Shown here: positions 45,734-52,859 of the stretch, one piece after another
How positions within the stretch are numbered: position 1 is the first letter of the stretch
Layout of the letters: each line of letters opens with the position of its first letter
Source of the DNA: Pedobacter zeae
Lineage (GTDB): Bacteria > Bacteroidota > Bacteroidia > Sphingobacteriales > Sphingobacteriaceae
Assembly (NCBI RefSeq): GCF_014196715.1
Contig: NZ_JACIEF010000001.1
Coordinates: 1,222,872-1,286,871 of the forward strand
DNA: 64,000 nt
Direction of reading: 5' to 3'
Translations under genes and position numbers: made by a program
The notes under the pieces: generated by a model
Databases searched by the model: none
Seen by the model: only the letters and a program-made list of their open reading frames with translations
What the model was told of the DNA's origin: nothing

Positions 45734-47020
45734 CTATTTGAGCTTTAGTCCTACTTTATGGCCTTTTATTGCAAAAAACAAAATATAAAGATAGCATGGC
45801 AATACCGTTAGCAGATAGGCCAATTGGAAATTGATGTGTAATTTTTCATTTAAAAAAGCATACAATAGAGGCATTAAAGCACCACCCGCAATACCCATGA
45901 TCATAATGGCTGAACCAATTTTGGTAAATTTCCCCAAATGACTGATGCCAAGTGGGAATATAGCCGGCCACATTAATGAGTTTGCCAAACCCAGCAAGGC
46001 TACAAAAATTACCGCAAACCAAGTAGATATCGCGAAAGATAAAATGGCGAAAATGATTCCTAAAATGGCGCAAATACGCAATGCCTTTTGCTGAGAGATG
46101 TATTTTGGAATGGTAATGATACCTACTATATAACCGATTAACATGCTAAAAAGCGTAATCGACGTTAATTTTCCACTGATTTCAGGACTAATTCCCAATT
46201 CACGACCATAAATTCCGATAATATCACCGGCCATCACTTCGGCACCCACATAAACAAAAATACATAGCGAACCTAAAAACAGGTGTGGAAACTGGAAAAC
46301 ACTGTTGTGTTTGATCACTTCGCCCTTGGTTTCGTCAACCACGTCCTCTTCGACCTCTACTTCAGGTAAATCGGTAAATTTAATCACCACCGCAAAAACA
46401 CAAAAAACAATGGCCAGTACGATATAAGGTATATTAACACGACCTAAAACCTCATTTAGCAATTGTTCGTGTGCAACGCCGGTTGCAGCCTGTATCTGCT
46501 TTTCAACCTCCGATGCATTTTTTAAGAACAGGCTCCCCATGATTATTGGCACTATCATTCCTGCAAATTTGTTGCAGATACCCGCCATACTAATTCGTTT
46601 TGCAGCACTTTCTATCGGGCCAATAATGGTTAAATAAGGATTTGAAGCGGTTTGGAGCAAAGCTAAGGCAGCACCTTGTACAAAAATACCGGTTAAAAAA
46701 AGACCGAAAGTACGGGTCTGAGCTGCTGGTATAAAGATGAGAGAACCTAGGCCCAAAATAACCAGGCCTAAAACAATCCCGTTTTTAAAGCCAACTTTTT
46801 TAAGTATCCAGGATGATGGCAGCGCTAAAAAGAAATAAGCCATATAGGAGGCAAAGGTTACGAAGAATGCCTGTAAGTTTGACAATCCGAAAGATAATTT
46901 AAAGAAAGGAATTAAAGTTCCATTAGCCCAGGTTACAAAGCCAAAAATAAAGAATAAGGCACAAATAATAATAAGTGGCTTTGGCCCTTGCGCATGGCCG
47001 GATTTTGTTGTTTGTTGCAT
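45734..47020 (-). CDS. FucP-like sugar:H+ symporter (FHS family MFS)
   Basis: A 12-helix inner-membrane importer of 428 residues. Family marks are FFIFGFVTWANGTLIPFF (helix 1), FFLALPSSWILKKVGFKNGI (cited in part), QGAALALLQTASNPYLTIIG and SLMWPAIFPLGISHLG, as in FucP/GluP transporters of fucose, glucose or galactose. The central loop is acidic (EVEVEEDVVDETKGE). The substrate is not decided. The promoter region carries a CAAACGTTTG operator shared with the LacI gene at 17 kb and a second inverted repeat, so control by a LacI-type repressor is likely. Confidence 0.9.
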   Translation of the reverse strand: MQQTTKSGHAQGPKPLIIICALFFIFGFVTWANGTLIPFFKLSFGLSNLQAFFVTFASYMAYFFLALPSSWILKKVGFKNGIVLGLVILGLGSLIFIPAAQTRTFGLFLTGIFVQGAALALLQTASNPYLTIIGPIESAAKRISMAGICNKFAGMIVPIIMGSLFLKNASEVEKQIQAATGVAHEQLLNEVLGRVNIPYIVLAIVFCVFAVVIKFTDLPEVEVEEDVVDETKGEVIKHNSVFQFPHLFLGSLCIFVYVGAEVMAGDIIGIYGRELGISPEISGKLTSITLFSMLIGYIVGIITIPKYISQQKALRICAILGIIFAILSFAISTWFAVIFVALLGLANSLMWPAIFPLGISHLGKFTKIGSAIMIMGIAGGALMPLLYAFLNEKLHINFQLAYLLTVLPCYLYILFFAIKGHKVGLKLK

Positions 47021-47037
47021 AACGTTTTTGGTTCGGG

Positions 47038-47060
47038 TTAGTTTGTTTGGGCCAAACTAA
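47038..47060. promoter_or_regulatory. Inverted repeat in the leader of the sugar MFS gene
   Basis: Perfect eight-base arms TTAGTTTG / CAAACTAA with a seven-base spacer, 18 bases before the ATG. It could be an operator or an mRNA hairpin affecting translation. Confidence 0.5.
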
Positions 47061-47085
47061 ACAATATTATTTAATAAAAATCAAT

Positions 47086-47095
47086 CAAACGTTTG
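47086..47095. promoter_or_regulatory. LacI-type operator upstream of the sugar MFS gene
   Basis: CAAACGTTTG, 66 bases before the transporter ATG; identical to the ten-base core at 16940 and 18022. Confidence 0.6.
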
Positions 47096-47123
47096 TGTAA
47101 TTTTAAATTTAACAAAAAAGGTT

Positions 47124-48239
47124 CTAGTTGTCGCTCACACACCTGAAGCCCGTATGTTCCAAGCCTGTATCAACAGAAGTTTTCATTCTCGAAGTTACGC
47201 GGTAACCTTTACAATAAGCTGCATTACACATAAAGGAACCACCTCGTACTACGCGTTTTGGTACTGTTGGTTCCATCGGGTCGTAGCTATCGGCAGGCCC
47301 TTTAGGGTTATTGGCAACTCCTGAAAGTTTAGCATAATAATCCGGGCGATACCAATCGCTGCACCACTCCCAGACGTTACCGGCCATATCATAAAGGCCA
47401 TAGCCATTGGCTTTGAAGCTTTTTACAGCTGCAAGACTGTTATATCCATCCCAATCCGTATTTTTTATAGGGAAACTGCCTTGCCAGGTATTGGCTTTGG
47501 GCTTACCTTTTTCTATATCTTCGTTGCCCCAGGGATATTTATTGTTTTTTAAACCGCCACGTGCAGCAAATTCCCATTCGGCCTCAGTTGGCAAGCGCTT
47601 ACCCGACCATTTGCAGTAAGCCATAGCATCATCCCACGATATATGTACTACAGGAAAGTTTTCTTTTCCCTTAATGTTGCTATTTGGACCTTGAGGATGT
47701 TTCCAATCGGCTCCTTTAACCCAACGCCACCACTGTGACGCATCATTTAAAGAGATAACCTTTTTAGGTGCATAAAAAACCAACGATGCGGCAACAAAAA
47801 CACTGTCAGGTGGTTTGGGTGTGCCAACCGGAAGTTGTTTTTTCATTTCTTCCCAATCTGGCTTTCGTTCAGCAGTAGTCTGGTATCCGGTAGCATCAAC
47901 AAATTTTTTAAAACTGGCATTGGTTACTTCGGTAACATCCATCCAGAAAGAAGATACTTTAACCTGGTGTTGTGGGTATTCATCAGCTCTCCCCTCCTGG
48001 TCAGAAGCGCCCATGGCAAATTGGCCTGCCGGGATTAAAACCATCCCCTCGTGACTTACTTTATTATTGGCAAAATTCGATGAGTCTTTTACTGCACCAA
48101 AACGGCTGGGCATATTTTTTTCGCAAGATGCCAGCGAATCTTGCCGGTGCCTTGCCTCTTCTTCTTTAGCTTTATTCGGTTGGCAGGATAATAAGGAGAG
48201 GATAAACAAATAAAGTAAGGCAAGAAGTGATCTTCGCAT
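47124..48239 (-). CDS. Formylglycine-generating-enzyme-type lipoprotein (SUMF1 fold)
   Basis: An exported lipoprotein (LLSCQPNKAKE, lipid Cys19) of 371 residues. After a linker comes a complete FGE-sulfatase domain (about 65-371): MVLIPAGQFAMGASD, WMDVTEVTNASFKKF, HISWDDAMAYCKWSGKRLP, AEWEFAARGG and AGNVWEWCSDWY. Unlike many look-alikes it keeps both catalytic cysteines, Cys338 and Cys343 (GGSFMCNAAYCKGYR), at the spacing of true FGE, and ends GFRC. So it may convert a sulfatase Cys to formylglycine. No sulfatase is in the window; the partner is elsewhere or the role differs. Confidence 0.87.
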   Translation of the reverse strand: MRRSLLALLYLFILSLLSCQPNKAKEEEARHRQDSLASCEKNMPSRFGAVKDSSNFANNKVSHEGMVLIPAGQFAMGASDQEGRADEYPQHQVKVSSFWMDVTEVTNASFKKFVDATGYQTTAERKPDWEEMKKQLPVGTPKPPDSVFVAASLVFYAPKKVISLNDASQWWRWVKGADWKHPQGPNSNIKGKENFPVVHISWDDAMAYCKWSGKRLPTEAEWEFAARGGLKNNKYPWGNEDIEKGKPKANTWQGSFPIKNTDWDGYNSLAAVKSFKANGYGLYDMAGNVWEWCSDWYRPDYYAKLSGVANNPKGPADSYDPMEPTVPKRVVRGGSFMCNAAYCKGYRVTSRMKTSVDTGLEHTGFRCVSDN

Positions 48240-48350
48240 GGGCGGACATTAAATTTATAGCGATAAAAATATCAAATCTATTTAAAAAAGAGAAGGCAGA
48301 TAATTAATTCGCCTATAAATCAATATACTAACGCATTCCTCGATTTTTTA

Positions 48351-48382
48351 TTTGCATGAAAGCGTCTTTAACTCTATATTTG
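48351..48382 (+). promoter_or_regulatory. Promoter of tRNA-Lys
   Basis: -33 TTTG (48351-48354) and -7 TATATTTG (48375-48382), spacer 20, about 40 bases before the tRNA 5' end. Confidence 0.75.
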
Positions 48383-48422
48383 CACCACTTTAAAGGAAAC
48401 GGATAACGTTTTAAATAAAGTA

Positions 48423-48495
48423 GATTCCGTAGCTCAGCTGGTAGAGCATTACACTTTTAATGTAGTGGTCCTGGGTTCGAATCCCAGCGGGATCA
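48423..48495 (+). tRNA. tRNA-Lys (anticodon TTT)
   Basis: 73 bases with all arms: acceptor GATTCCG / CGGGATC (one G-U), D-arm with AGCTCAGCTGGTAGAGC, anticodon loop CTTTTAA between TTACA and TGTAG (anticodon TTT), and T-arm CTGGGTTCGAATCCCAG. Discriminator A73; CCA is not encoded. A promoter lies upstream and a terminator follows, so it is its own transcription unit. Confidence 0.97.
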
Positions 48496-48496
48496 C

Positions 48497-48527
48497 AAAA
48501 AACCTCACAGAAATGTGAGGTTTTTTT
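48497..48527 (+). terminator. Terminator of tRNA-Lys
   Basis: Perfect stem AAAAACCTCACA / TGTGAGGTTTTT, loop GAAA-like (GAAA), then T-run. Confidence 0.93.
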
Positions 48528-48569
48528 GTTTTATCATCGCAAAAGCACCATTTTCGGCAAAAATTTTGA

Positions 48570-48806
48570 CCTTACTATTGGAATCCTGACAACAGGAATG
48601 CTGCCATCCTTAGTGAAATTAAATACTTATGCATTTTTAAGGTTAATGTAGATTATATTTACAACATCATAGCTGGCGACGATCATTTGTGCATCAATAA
48701 AATCGTCGCCGGGTTTGAATTTTCAGAAGATAGCCACCTGAATAAGATTTTAAAAAAGTACAAAGGCGCAAGCCTGATGCGTTATACAAAAGTATTTAGG
48801 TTATAA
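48570..48806 (+). pseudogene. Probable remnant of an AraC-type regulator (C-terminal end)
   Basis: An open stretch without a suitable start, ending in INKIVAGFEFSEDSHLNKIL and KKYKGASLMRYTKVFRL. The part FEFSEDSHLNKILKKYKG resembles the second helix-turn-helix of AraC regulators (pattern GFSDxSHFxKxFKKxxG), but no first helix-turn-helix or sensor domain precedes it. So I read it as a decayed 3' fragment. It lies just before a damaged GNAT gene. This is a modest-confidence call. Confidence 0.4.
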
Positions 48807-48820
48807 ATAAAACAACTGAA

Positions 48821-49320
48821 ATGCTAGATGAAATTACAATCAGAACCGAACTGAGTCCCGGAGATATGTCGTATGTGGTCTATAAACAAACCTTGCTCTA
48901 CCAACAAGAACATGATCTGGGATTGAGTTTGAATCTTATGCTTTTGCCGGCATGCATGAATTTTGCGAGAACTATGATCCCGAAAAAGACAGGGTTTGGG
49001 TTTGTGAACATAGGAAAAAGATCATTGGCTTCATTTTACTGATGCACCGCGAAAACAATTCTTCGCAGCTTCGTTATTTTTATATCGATGCTGAATACAG
49101 AGGTGTTGGATTGGGTAAAAAGCTTATGCATCTGTATATGGATTTTTTTAAGGAGAAAAATTACCAATCTTCTTATTTATGGACTTTCCAGGGATTGGAC
49201 GCTGCCATTTCCCTGTATACAAGGTACGGCTTTAAACTGACGGAAGAAAAATTATCTGAAGCATTCGGGAAGCTGGTGAATGAGCAACGTTATGATTTAT
49301 GGATCGGTGACGAAGGCTGA
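48821..49320 (+). pseudogene. GNAT-family N-acetyltransferase, frameshifted
   Basis: The first frame starts at ATG 48821 (MLDEITIRTELSPGDMSYVV) and runs correctly to about GLS at 48928. The acetyltransferase then continues in another frame as ESYAFAGMHEFCENYDPEKD to 49320, with the acetyl-CoA site RGVGLGKKLM and the C-terminal LYTRYGFKLTEEK. Joining the frames needs one base more after AGTTT (48926-48930), so one base has been lost in a short T-run or misread. If it is a sequencing error, a 166-residue enzyme results. Otherwise it is a fresh pseudogene. Related domains often follow MarR regulators. Confidence 0.8.
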
Positions 49321-49471
49321 AGGACTGGCTTTTAATTCATTTCATTTTTATAATAAACCTGGTTCGCCTTACTAGGATACTGATCTCCCCTGTTTAACCT
49401 GCCTTTGGCCTGTAACAAAAATGACCCTGCTACGTCAAAAAAAAAACATTAATCCTAAGCAAAATAGTTCC

Positions 49472-49948
49472 ATGATGTTCAAGAACAGTCTTTTCTTTTT
49501 TTTCTTGTTCCTGTTAATAGGCACCATCACAAAAGCCCAGCATCCTTTTCAACCGAAAGATCCCTCTCTGCAGCAGACCATTTTCAAGCAGGACAGCCTG
49601 CTTTTTGATGCTTTCAACAGGCAGGATATCAAAGCCCTGGGTACTTTTTTTTCACAGGATTTGGAATTCTACAATGACGGTGGCGGAAAAACAGACCTTA
49701 AAACGGCCATGGAAAACTTTGGGAGCCTGTTTGCACGCAACAAGGCCTCCAACCTGCGCAGGGAACTTGAAAAAGCCAGTCTGGAAGTCTATCTCATTCC
49801 AGGGTACGGCGCAATTGCCCTTGGTAATCACCGTTTCCTGCACACCGAAAACGGAAAGCAGGAAATAGGCAAGCAAAAATTCATCATCACCTGGAAATTA
49901 GACAATAACCAGTGGCTGGCAACACGGATCGTTAGCCTGGGACACTAG
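49472..49948 (+). CDS. DUF4440 / NTF2-like secreted protein
   Basis: A 158-residue exported protein if started at the ATG at 49472 (MMFKNSLFFFFLFLLIGTI, cleaved after KAQ). The mature part has QDSLLFDAFNRQDIKALGTF, a short NTF2-like cone with FSQDLEFYNDGGGKT, then ALGNHRFLHTENG and the final WKLDNNQWLATRIVSLGH. This is the DUF4440 layout, a fold used for small-ligand binding or simple catalysis. The function is unknown. Its base composition is richer in GC than its neighbours. Confidence 0.75.
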   Translation: MMFKNSLFFFFLFLLIGTITKAQHPFQPKDPSLQQTIFKQDSLLFDAFNRQDIKALGTFFSQDLEFYNDGGGKTDLKTAMENFGSLFARNKASNLRRELEKASLEVYLIPGYGAIALGNHRFLHTENGKQEIGKQKFIITWKLDNNQWLATRIVSLGH

Positions 49949-50166
49949 CCTTCCTCCTATTAGGAACAGTTGCTGATCAAGACGGGGCTAAATTCACTGT
50001 TCTTTTAATGGATAATAGGCAATATTGTGTAGGTATGTAGAGACATCCTACTTAAATTCAGATATTTCATTTTATATATAATTTTATAAGTCTACTGATT
50101 ATCAAATCACAATTTATTTCCCGTTAGTTTTTGTAAAAATATTTAATAAGTGCTCAATCATTATTC

Positions 50167-50174
50167 TATATTTG
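50167..50174 (+). promoter_or_regulatory. -7 box of the tandem lipoprotein genes
   Basis: TATATTTG matches TAnnTTTG, 20 bases before the ATG at 50194; no TTTG is found at the right distance upstream. Confidence 0.45.
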
Positions 50175-50193
50175 CGCCCAAAATAAAATAAAT

Positions 50194-50880
50194 ATGTATA
50201 TGAAATCAAAATTAACACTCTTAATTCTTCTTACTGTAGTTTTTATCGCTTGCAAAAAAACTACCAATGTTGACGTTAAACTTTCTACCAGCGGAAAACT
50301 GACTTACAGGCTAACTGATGATGCCGGAAAAGGACTGGCAAATGTAAAAGTATCTCTATTTGACCGCGCAGACGGTTACTATTCGAACTACAACATCCTG
50401 TTGGAAACCCGCGTAACAGATCCGAACGGTTTGGCCGACTTTGGAGACCTTAATCCAAACAATTACATGCTTGTTACCGATTCTGCAAAAGTTAACAATG
50501 TAGCGTATCTGGTTCAGGAGTATGTTCAGGTGATTACTGGTGCTGCCAAAGCTAAAGAAACCAAAGTGACAGATTTTTCTGGAACGTTTGCATTAACAGT
50601 TAGATCTTATAATAATCAACCTTTAAAAAATATAGGAGTGATTATGATCCCGTCTAATAAGTTCAATTATTCATCAACTACAGCTGCCAATTTAAAAGTA
50701 GCCGATTTTTCAGGGGTTACCAATGATGCCGGTTTGATCACTTTCAGGATTCCTTCAGCCAAGCAATATTTGGTATACCTTTATAATACGGTTACCAATG
50801 CTTCTTACAATTATAATAATGGCATTTCGGTACAAAAGGATGCTACGGTTAACTATTCAATGAGTATCTATCAACCATAG
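50194..50880 (+). CDS. Lipoprotein with Ig/carboxypeptidase-regulatory-like repeats (paralog 1)
   Basis: 228 residues; ATG at 50194 or 50200 (MKSKLTLLILL). The lipoprotein signal ends VFIACKK. Two beta-sandwich units follow, the first with GKLTYRLTDDAGKGLANVKV and DPNGLADFGDLNPNNYML, the second with QPLKNIGVIMIPSN and NDAGLITFRIPS; these resemble Cna-B/carboxypeptidase-regulatory domains. Its neighbour (50914-51615) has the same plan and motifs: GKLSYKLVDDAGKGL, DAGKGLPGIKVSL. The role is not known; a surface structural or adhesion role is only a guess. Confidence 0.7.
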   Translation: MYMKSKLTLLILLTVVFIACKKTTNVDVKLSTSGKLTYRLTDDAGKGLANVKVSLFDRADGYYSNYNILLETRVTDPNGLADFGDLNPNNYMLVTDSAKVNNVAYLVQEYVQVITGAAKAKETKVTDFSGTFALTVRSYNNQPLKNIGVIMIPSNKFNYSSTTAANLKVADFSGVTNDAGLITFRIPSAKQYLVYLYNTVTNASYNYNNGISVQKDATVNYSMSIYQP

Positions 50881-50913
50881 TTAGATCTTAACCGGACTTA
50901 GTTTTATAAGAAT

Positions 50914-51615
50914 ATGAAATGTAAAATCATGTTCCTGTTGGGACTGTTTATTTTAATGCTTTCCTGTAAAAAGATTACAAATGTTAATTTGGTTGATGGA
51001 GTGAATTCAGGCAAACTAAGTTATAAACTTGTAGATGATGCAGGGAAAGGTTTGCCAGGGATCAAAGTTTCGTTATACGATGCGCAGCAAGGTTTAAATA
51101 CAAGTTCCCAAAGTTCCTATGCTGCAATAGCTTCAATAAAGACTGATCAGGATGGTATAGCTTATTTTTCGGGCTTATTGCCTAAAAACTACCTTGTAGC
51201 GTGCGATACCGCCGTTATCAACAAAGTAAGGTACCGTACTGATGAATTTATTCAGGTTGTTGCAGATGTAGAGAAAAAAAAGAGTATTAAGGTTTCTGAA
51301 TTCTCAGGCCTTTTAAACCTCACATTGATATCTAACATCGATTACAGAACTCCATTAAGAAATGTGGGCGTGGTGGCTTATCCGGTCAATGCGATTAACC
51401 TTAATTCAGGTAATGTATTTGAGGTGATTAATTCTTCAACCCTTAAGGGGGTGACTGATGCTAACGGTTTTGTGTCAATAAAAGTGCCATCCAATATTAA
51501 TTTCAGTTTTATTGTATATAACCTCACAAACAGGAATCTTGGTTATGGGTATAATACTTATAATGTGACAAAAGATGCTAAAATTAACGCTACGATCTAC
51601 TCGTATCCGTTTTAA
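50914..51615 (+). CDS. Lipoprotein with Ig/carboxypeptidase-regulatory-like repeats (paralog 2)
   Basis: 233 residues with lipoprotein signal MKCKIMFLLGLFILMLSCKK. It shares the two-unit plan of paralog 1, 33 bases upstream: GKLSYKLVDDAGKGLPGIKV, DQDGIAYFSGLLPKNYLV, then RTPLRNVGVVAYPVN and DANGFVSIKVPS. The two genes are a tandem duplication and share a transcript ending at the terminator at 51658. Their sequences have diverged, so the duplication is not recent. Confidence 0.7.
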   Translation: MKCKIMFLLGLFILMLSCKKITNVNLVDGVNSGKLSYKLVDDAGKGLPGIKVSLYDAQQGLNTSSQSSYAAIASIKTDQDGIAYFSGLLPKNYLVACDTAVINKVRYRTDEFIQVVADVEKKKSIKVSEFSGLLNLTLISNIDYRTPLRNVGVVAYPVNAINLNSGNVFEVINSSTLKGVTDANGFVSIKVPSNINFSFIVYNLTNRNLGYGYNTYNVTKDAKINATIYSYPF

Positions 51616-51657
51616 CATAATGTATTCTAGATCAGAAGGTTGCTCATAAGAAAAACA

Positions 51658-51693
51658 AAGGGGTGTTCGAAAGAGATCGGACACCCCTTTTTA
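51658..51693 (+). terminator. Terminator of the tandem lipoprotein operon
   Basis: Stem GGGGTGTTCGA / TCGGACACCCC (one G-U), loop AAGAGA, then TTTTT. Confidence 0.9.
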
Positions 51694-51872
51694 GTTTCAT
51701 TCCTGAATATGGGCAGTCTGTAAAACAATCGCTCTGCCATATCAGAATTAAGATCAGTTAAATAAATGGCTTCCATCCTATCCAGATTGAAAATTTATGA
51801 ATAGATCCGCATAAATTCTTAATTTTCGGCAAATCTGATCAATAAGACAGATTCTACTTAAAAAGCCATTTA

Positions 51873-52763
51873 ATGAAAGTAAAACTACATACCTATAAAA
51901 TTGCTCTCTTTACGTTACTTATTTTTTGCCAGCTAACGACTTTAGGCCAAGCTAAAAACCAGAAAACGGTAAACCGCGATAAACCTTTTGTACTTGGTGT
52001 GATAGACGAGATTCAATCAAAAACATTGTCAGAGAAAAGAATCCTGAATATCTATCTTCCGGAAGGTTATCAACCAAATGACACGACGAGATATCCGGTA
52101 ATTTACTTGCTTGATGGTTCAGCTGATGAAGATTTTATCCATATTGCAGGGCTTGTACAGTTTAATAGTTTTGAATGGGTTAACCAGGTTCCAAAATCGA
52201 TTGTGGTAGGTATTGCAACGGTTGATCGCAGAAGGGACTTTACATTTCCTACCACTATTGAAGCAGATAGGAAGAAATTTCCTACCGCAGGTCATTCCGA
52301 TCGGTTTATTGCTTTTATAGGTAATGAACTGCAACCTTACATTGAAAAAAAATATAAAACAACAAGCAGTAAAACCATCATCGGACAATCGTTAGGTGGA
52401 TTATTGATCACCGAGATTTTGTTTAAAAAACCTTCCTTATTTAATAAATATGTAATTGTTAGCCCCAGCTTATGGTGGGATAATGGTTCACTGTTCAATC
52501 AGGATTCGAAAATCAGTGAAAGCGCTTTTAACCCGCAAACCAGGGTTTACATTGCCGTTGGTAAAGAAGGGTTAACACCAACCGAAATCCCCAGGGTAAT
52601 GGAGGTAGATGCAAATCTGCTGGCCGAGAAGATAAAAGGTTTTAATAATCAAAACGTAAAAGTGTATTTCGATTTTTTACCACAGGAAGACCATGCCACG
52701 ATCATGCATCAGGCAGTCTCCAATTCTTTTAAACTCCTGTACCCTAAACCGAAAAAAGAATAG
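51873..52763 (+). CDS. Exported esterase of the Esterase D / BesA-IroE type
   Basis: 296 residues with a signal peptide (LITFLLIF-like core, cut after TLGQA). The alpha/beta-hydrolase domain has RILNIYLPEGYQP, YPVIYLLDGSAD, nucleophile Ser in IIGQSLGGLL, and the catalytic His in EDHATIMHQ. This is the putative-esterase family that also includes siderophore and carbohydrate acetyl/feruloyl esterases. A sugar-ester role is possible next to ara genes, but the two have separate promoters. The substrate is not known. Confidence 0.85.
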   Translation: MKVKLHTYKIALFTLLIFCQLTTLGQAKNQKTVNRDKPFVLGVIDEIQSKTLSEKRILNIYLPEGYQPNDTTRYPVIYLLDGSADEDFIHIAGLVQFNSFEWVNQVPKSIVVGIATVDRRRDFTFPTTIEADRKKFPTAGHSDRFIAFIGNELQPYIEKKYKTTSSKTIIGQSLGGLLITEILFKKPSLFNKYVIVSPSLWWDNGSLFNQDSKISESAFNPQTRVYIAVGKEGLTPTEIPRVMEVDANLLAEKIKGFNNQNVKVYFDFLPQEDHATIMHQAVSNSFKLLYPKPKKE

Positions 52764-52821
52764 TGCAACCATCGCCTTAAATTGTTGTTTTTGATTAAAA
52801 AATCAATAAAATTTTTTAATT

Positions 52822-52857
52822 CAAATAAATAAACGTTAATTAGACATTTATTTATTG
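52822..52857. promoter_or_regulatory. Inverted repeat before araB
   Basis: Arms CAAATAAATAAA and ATTTATTTATTG around CGTTAATTAGAC, ending two bases before the araB ATG; operator-like, possibly for an arabinose regulator not present in the window. An mRNA hairpin is less likely, as it is AT-only. Confidence 0.45.
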
Positions 52858-52859
52858 TT

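Noticed and set aside
48423..48495. tRNA-Lys as a genomic-island attachment site
   Set aside because: I saw no integrase gene and no direct repeat of the tRNA 3' end downstream in the window, although decayed genes follow it.
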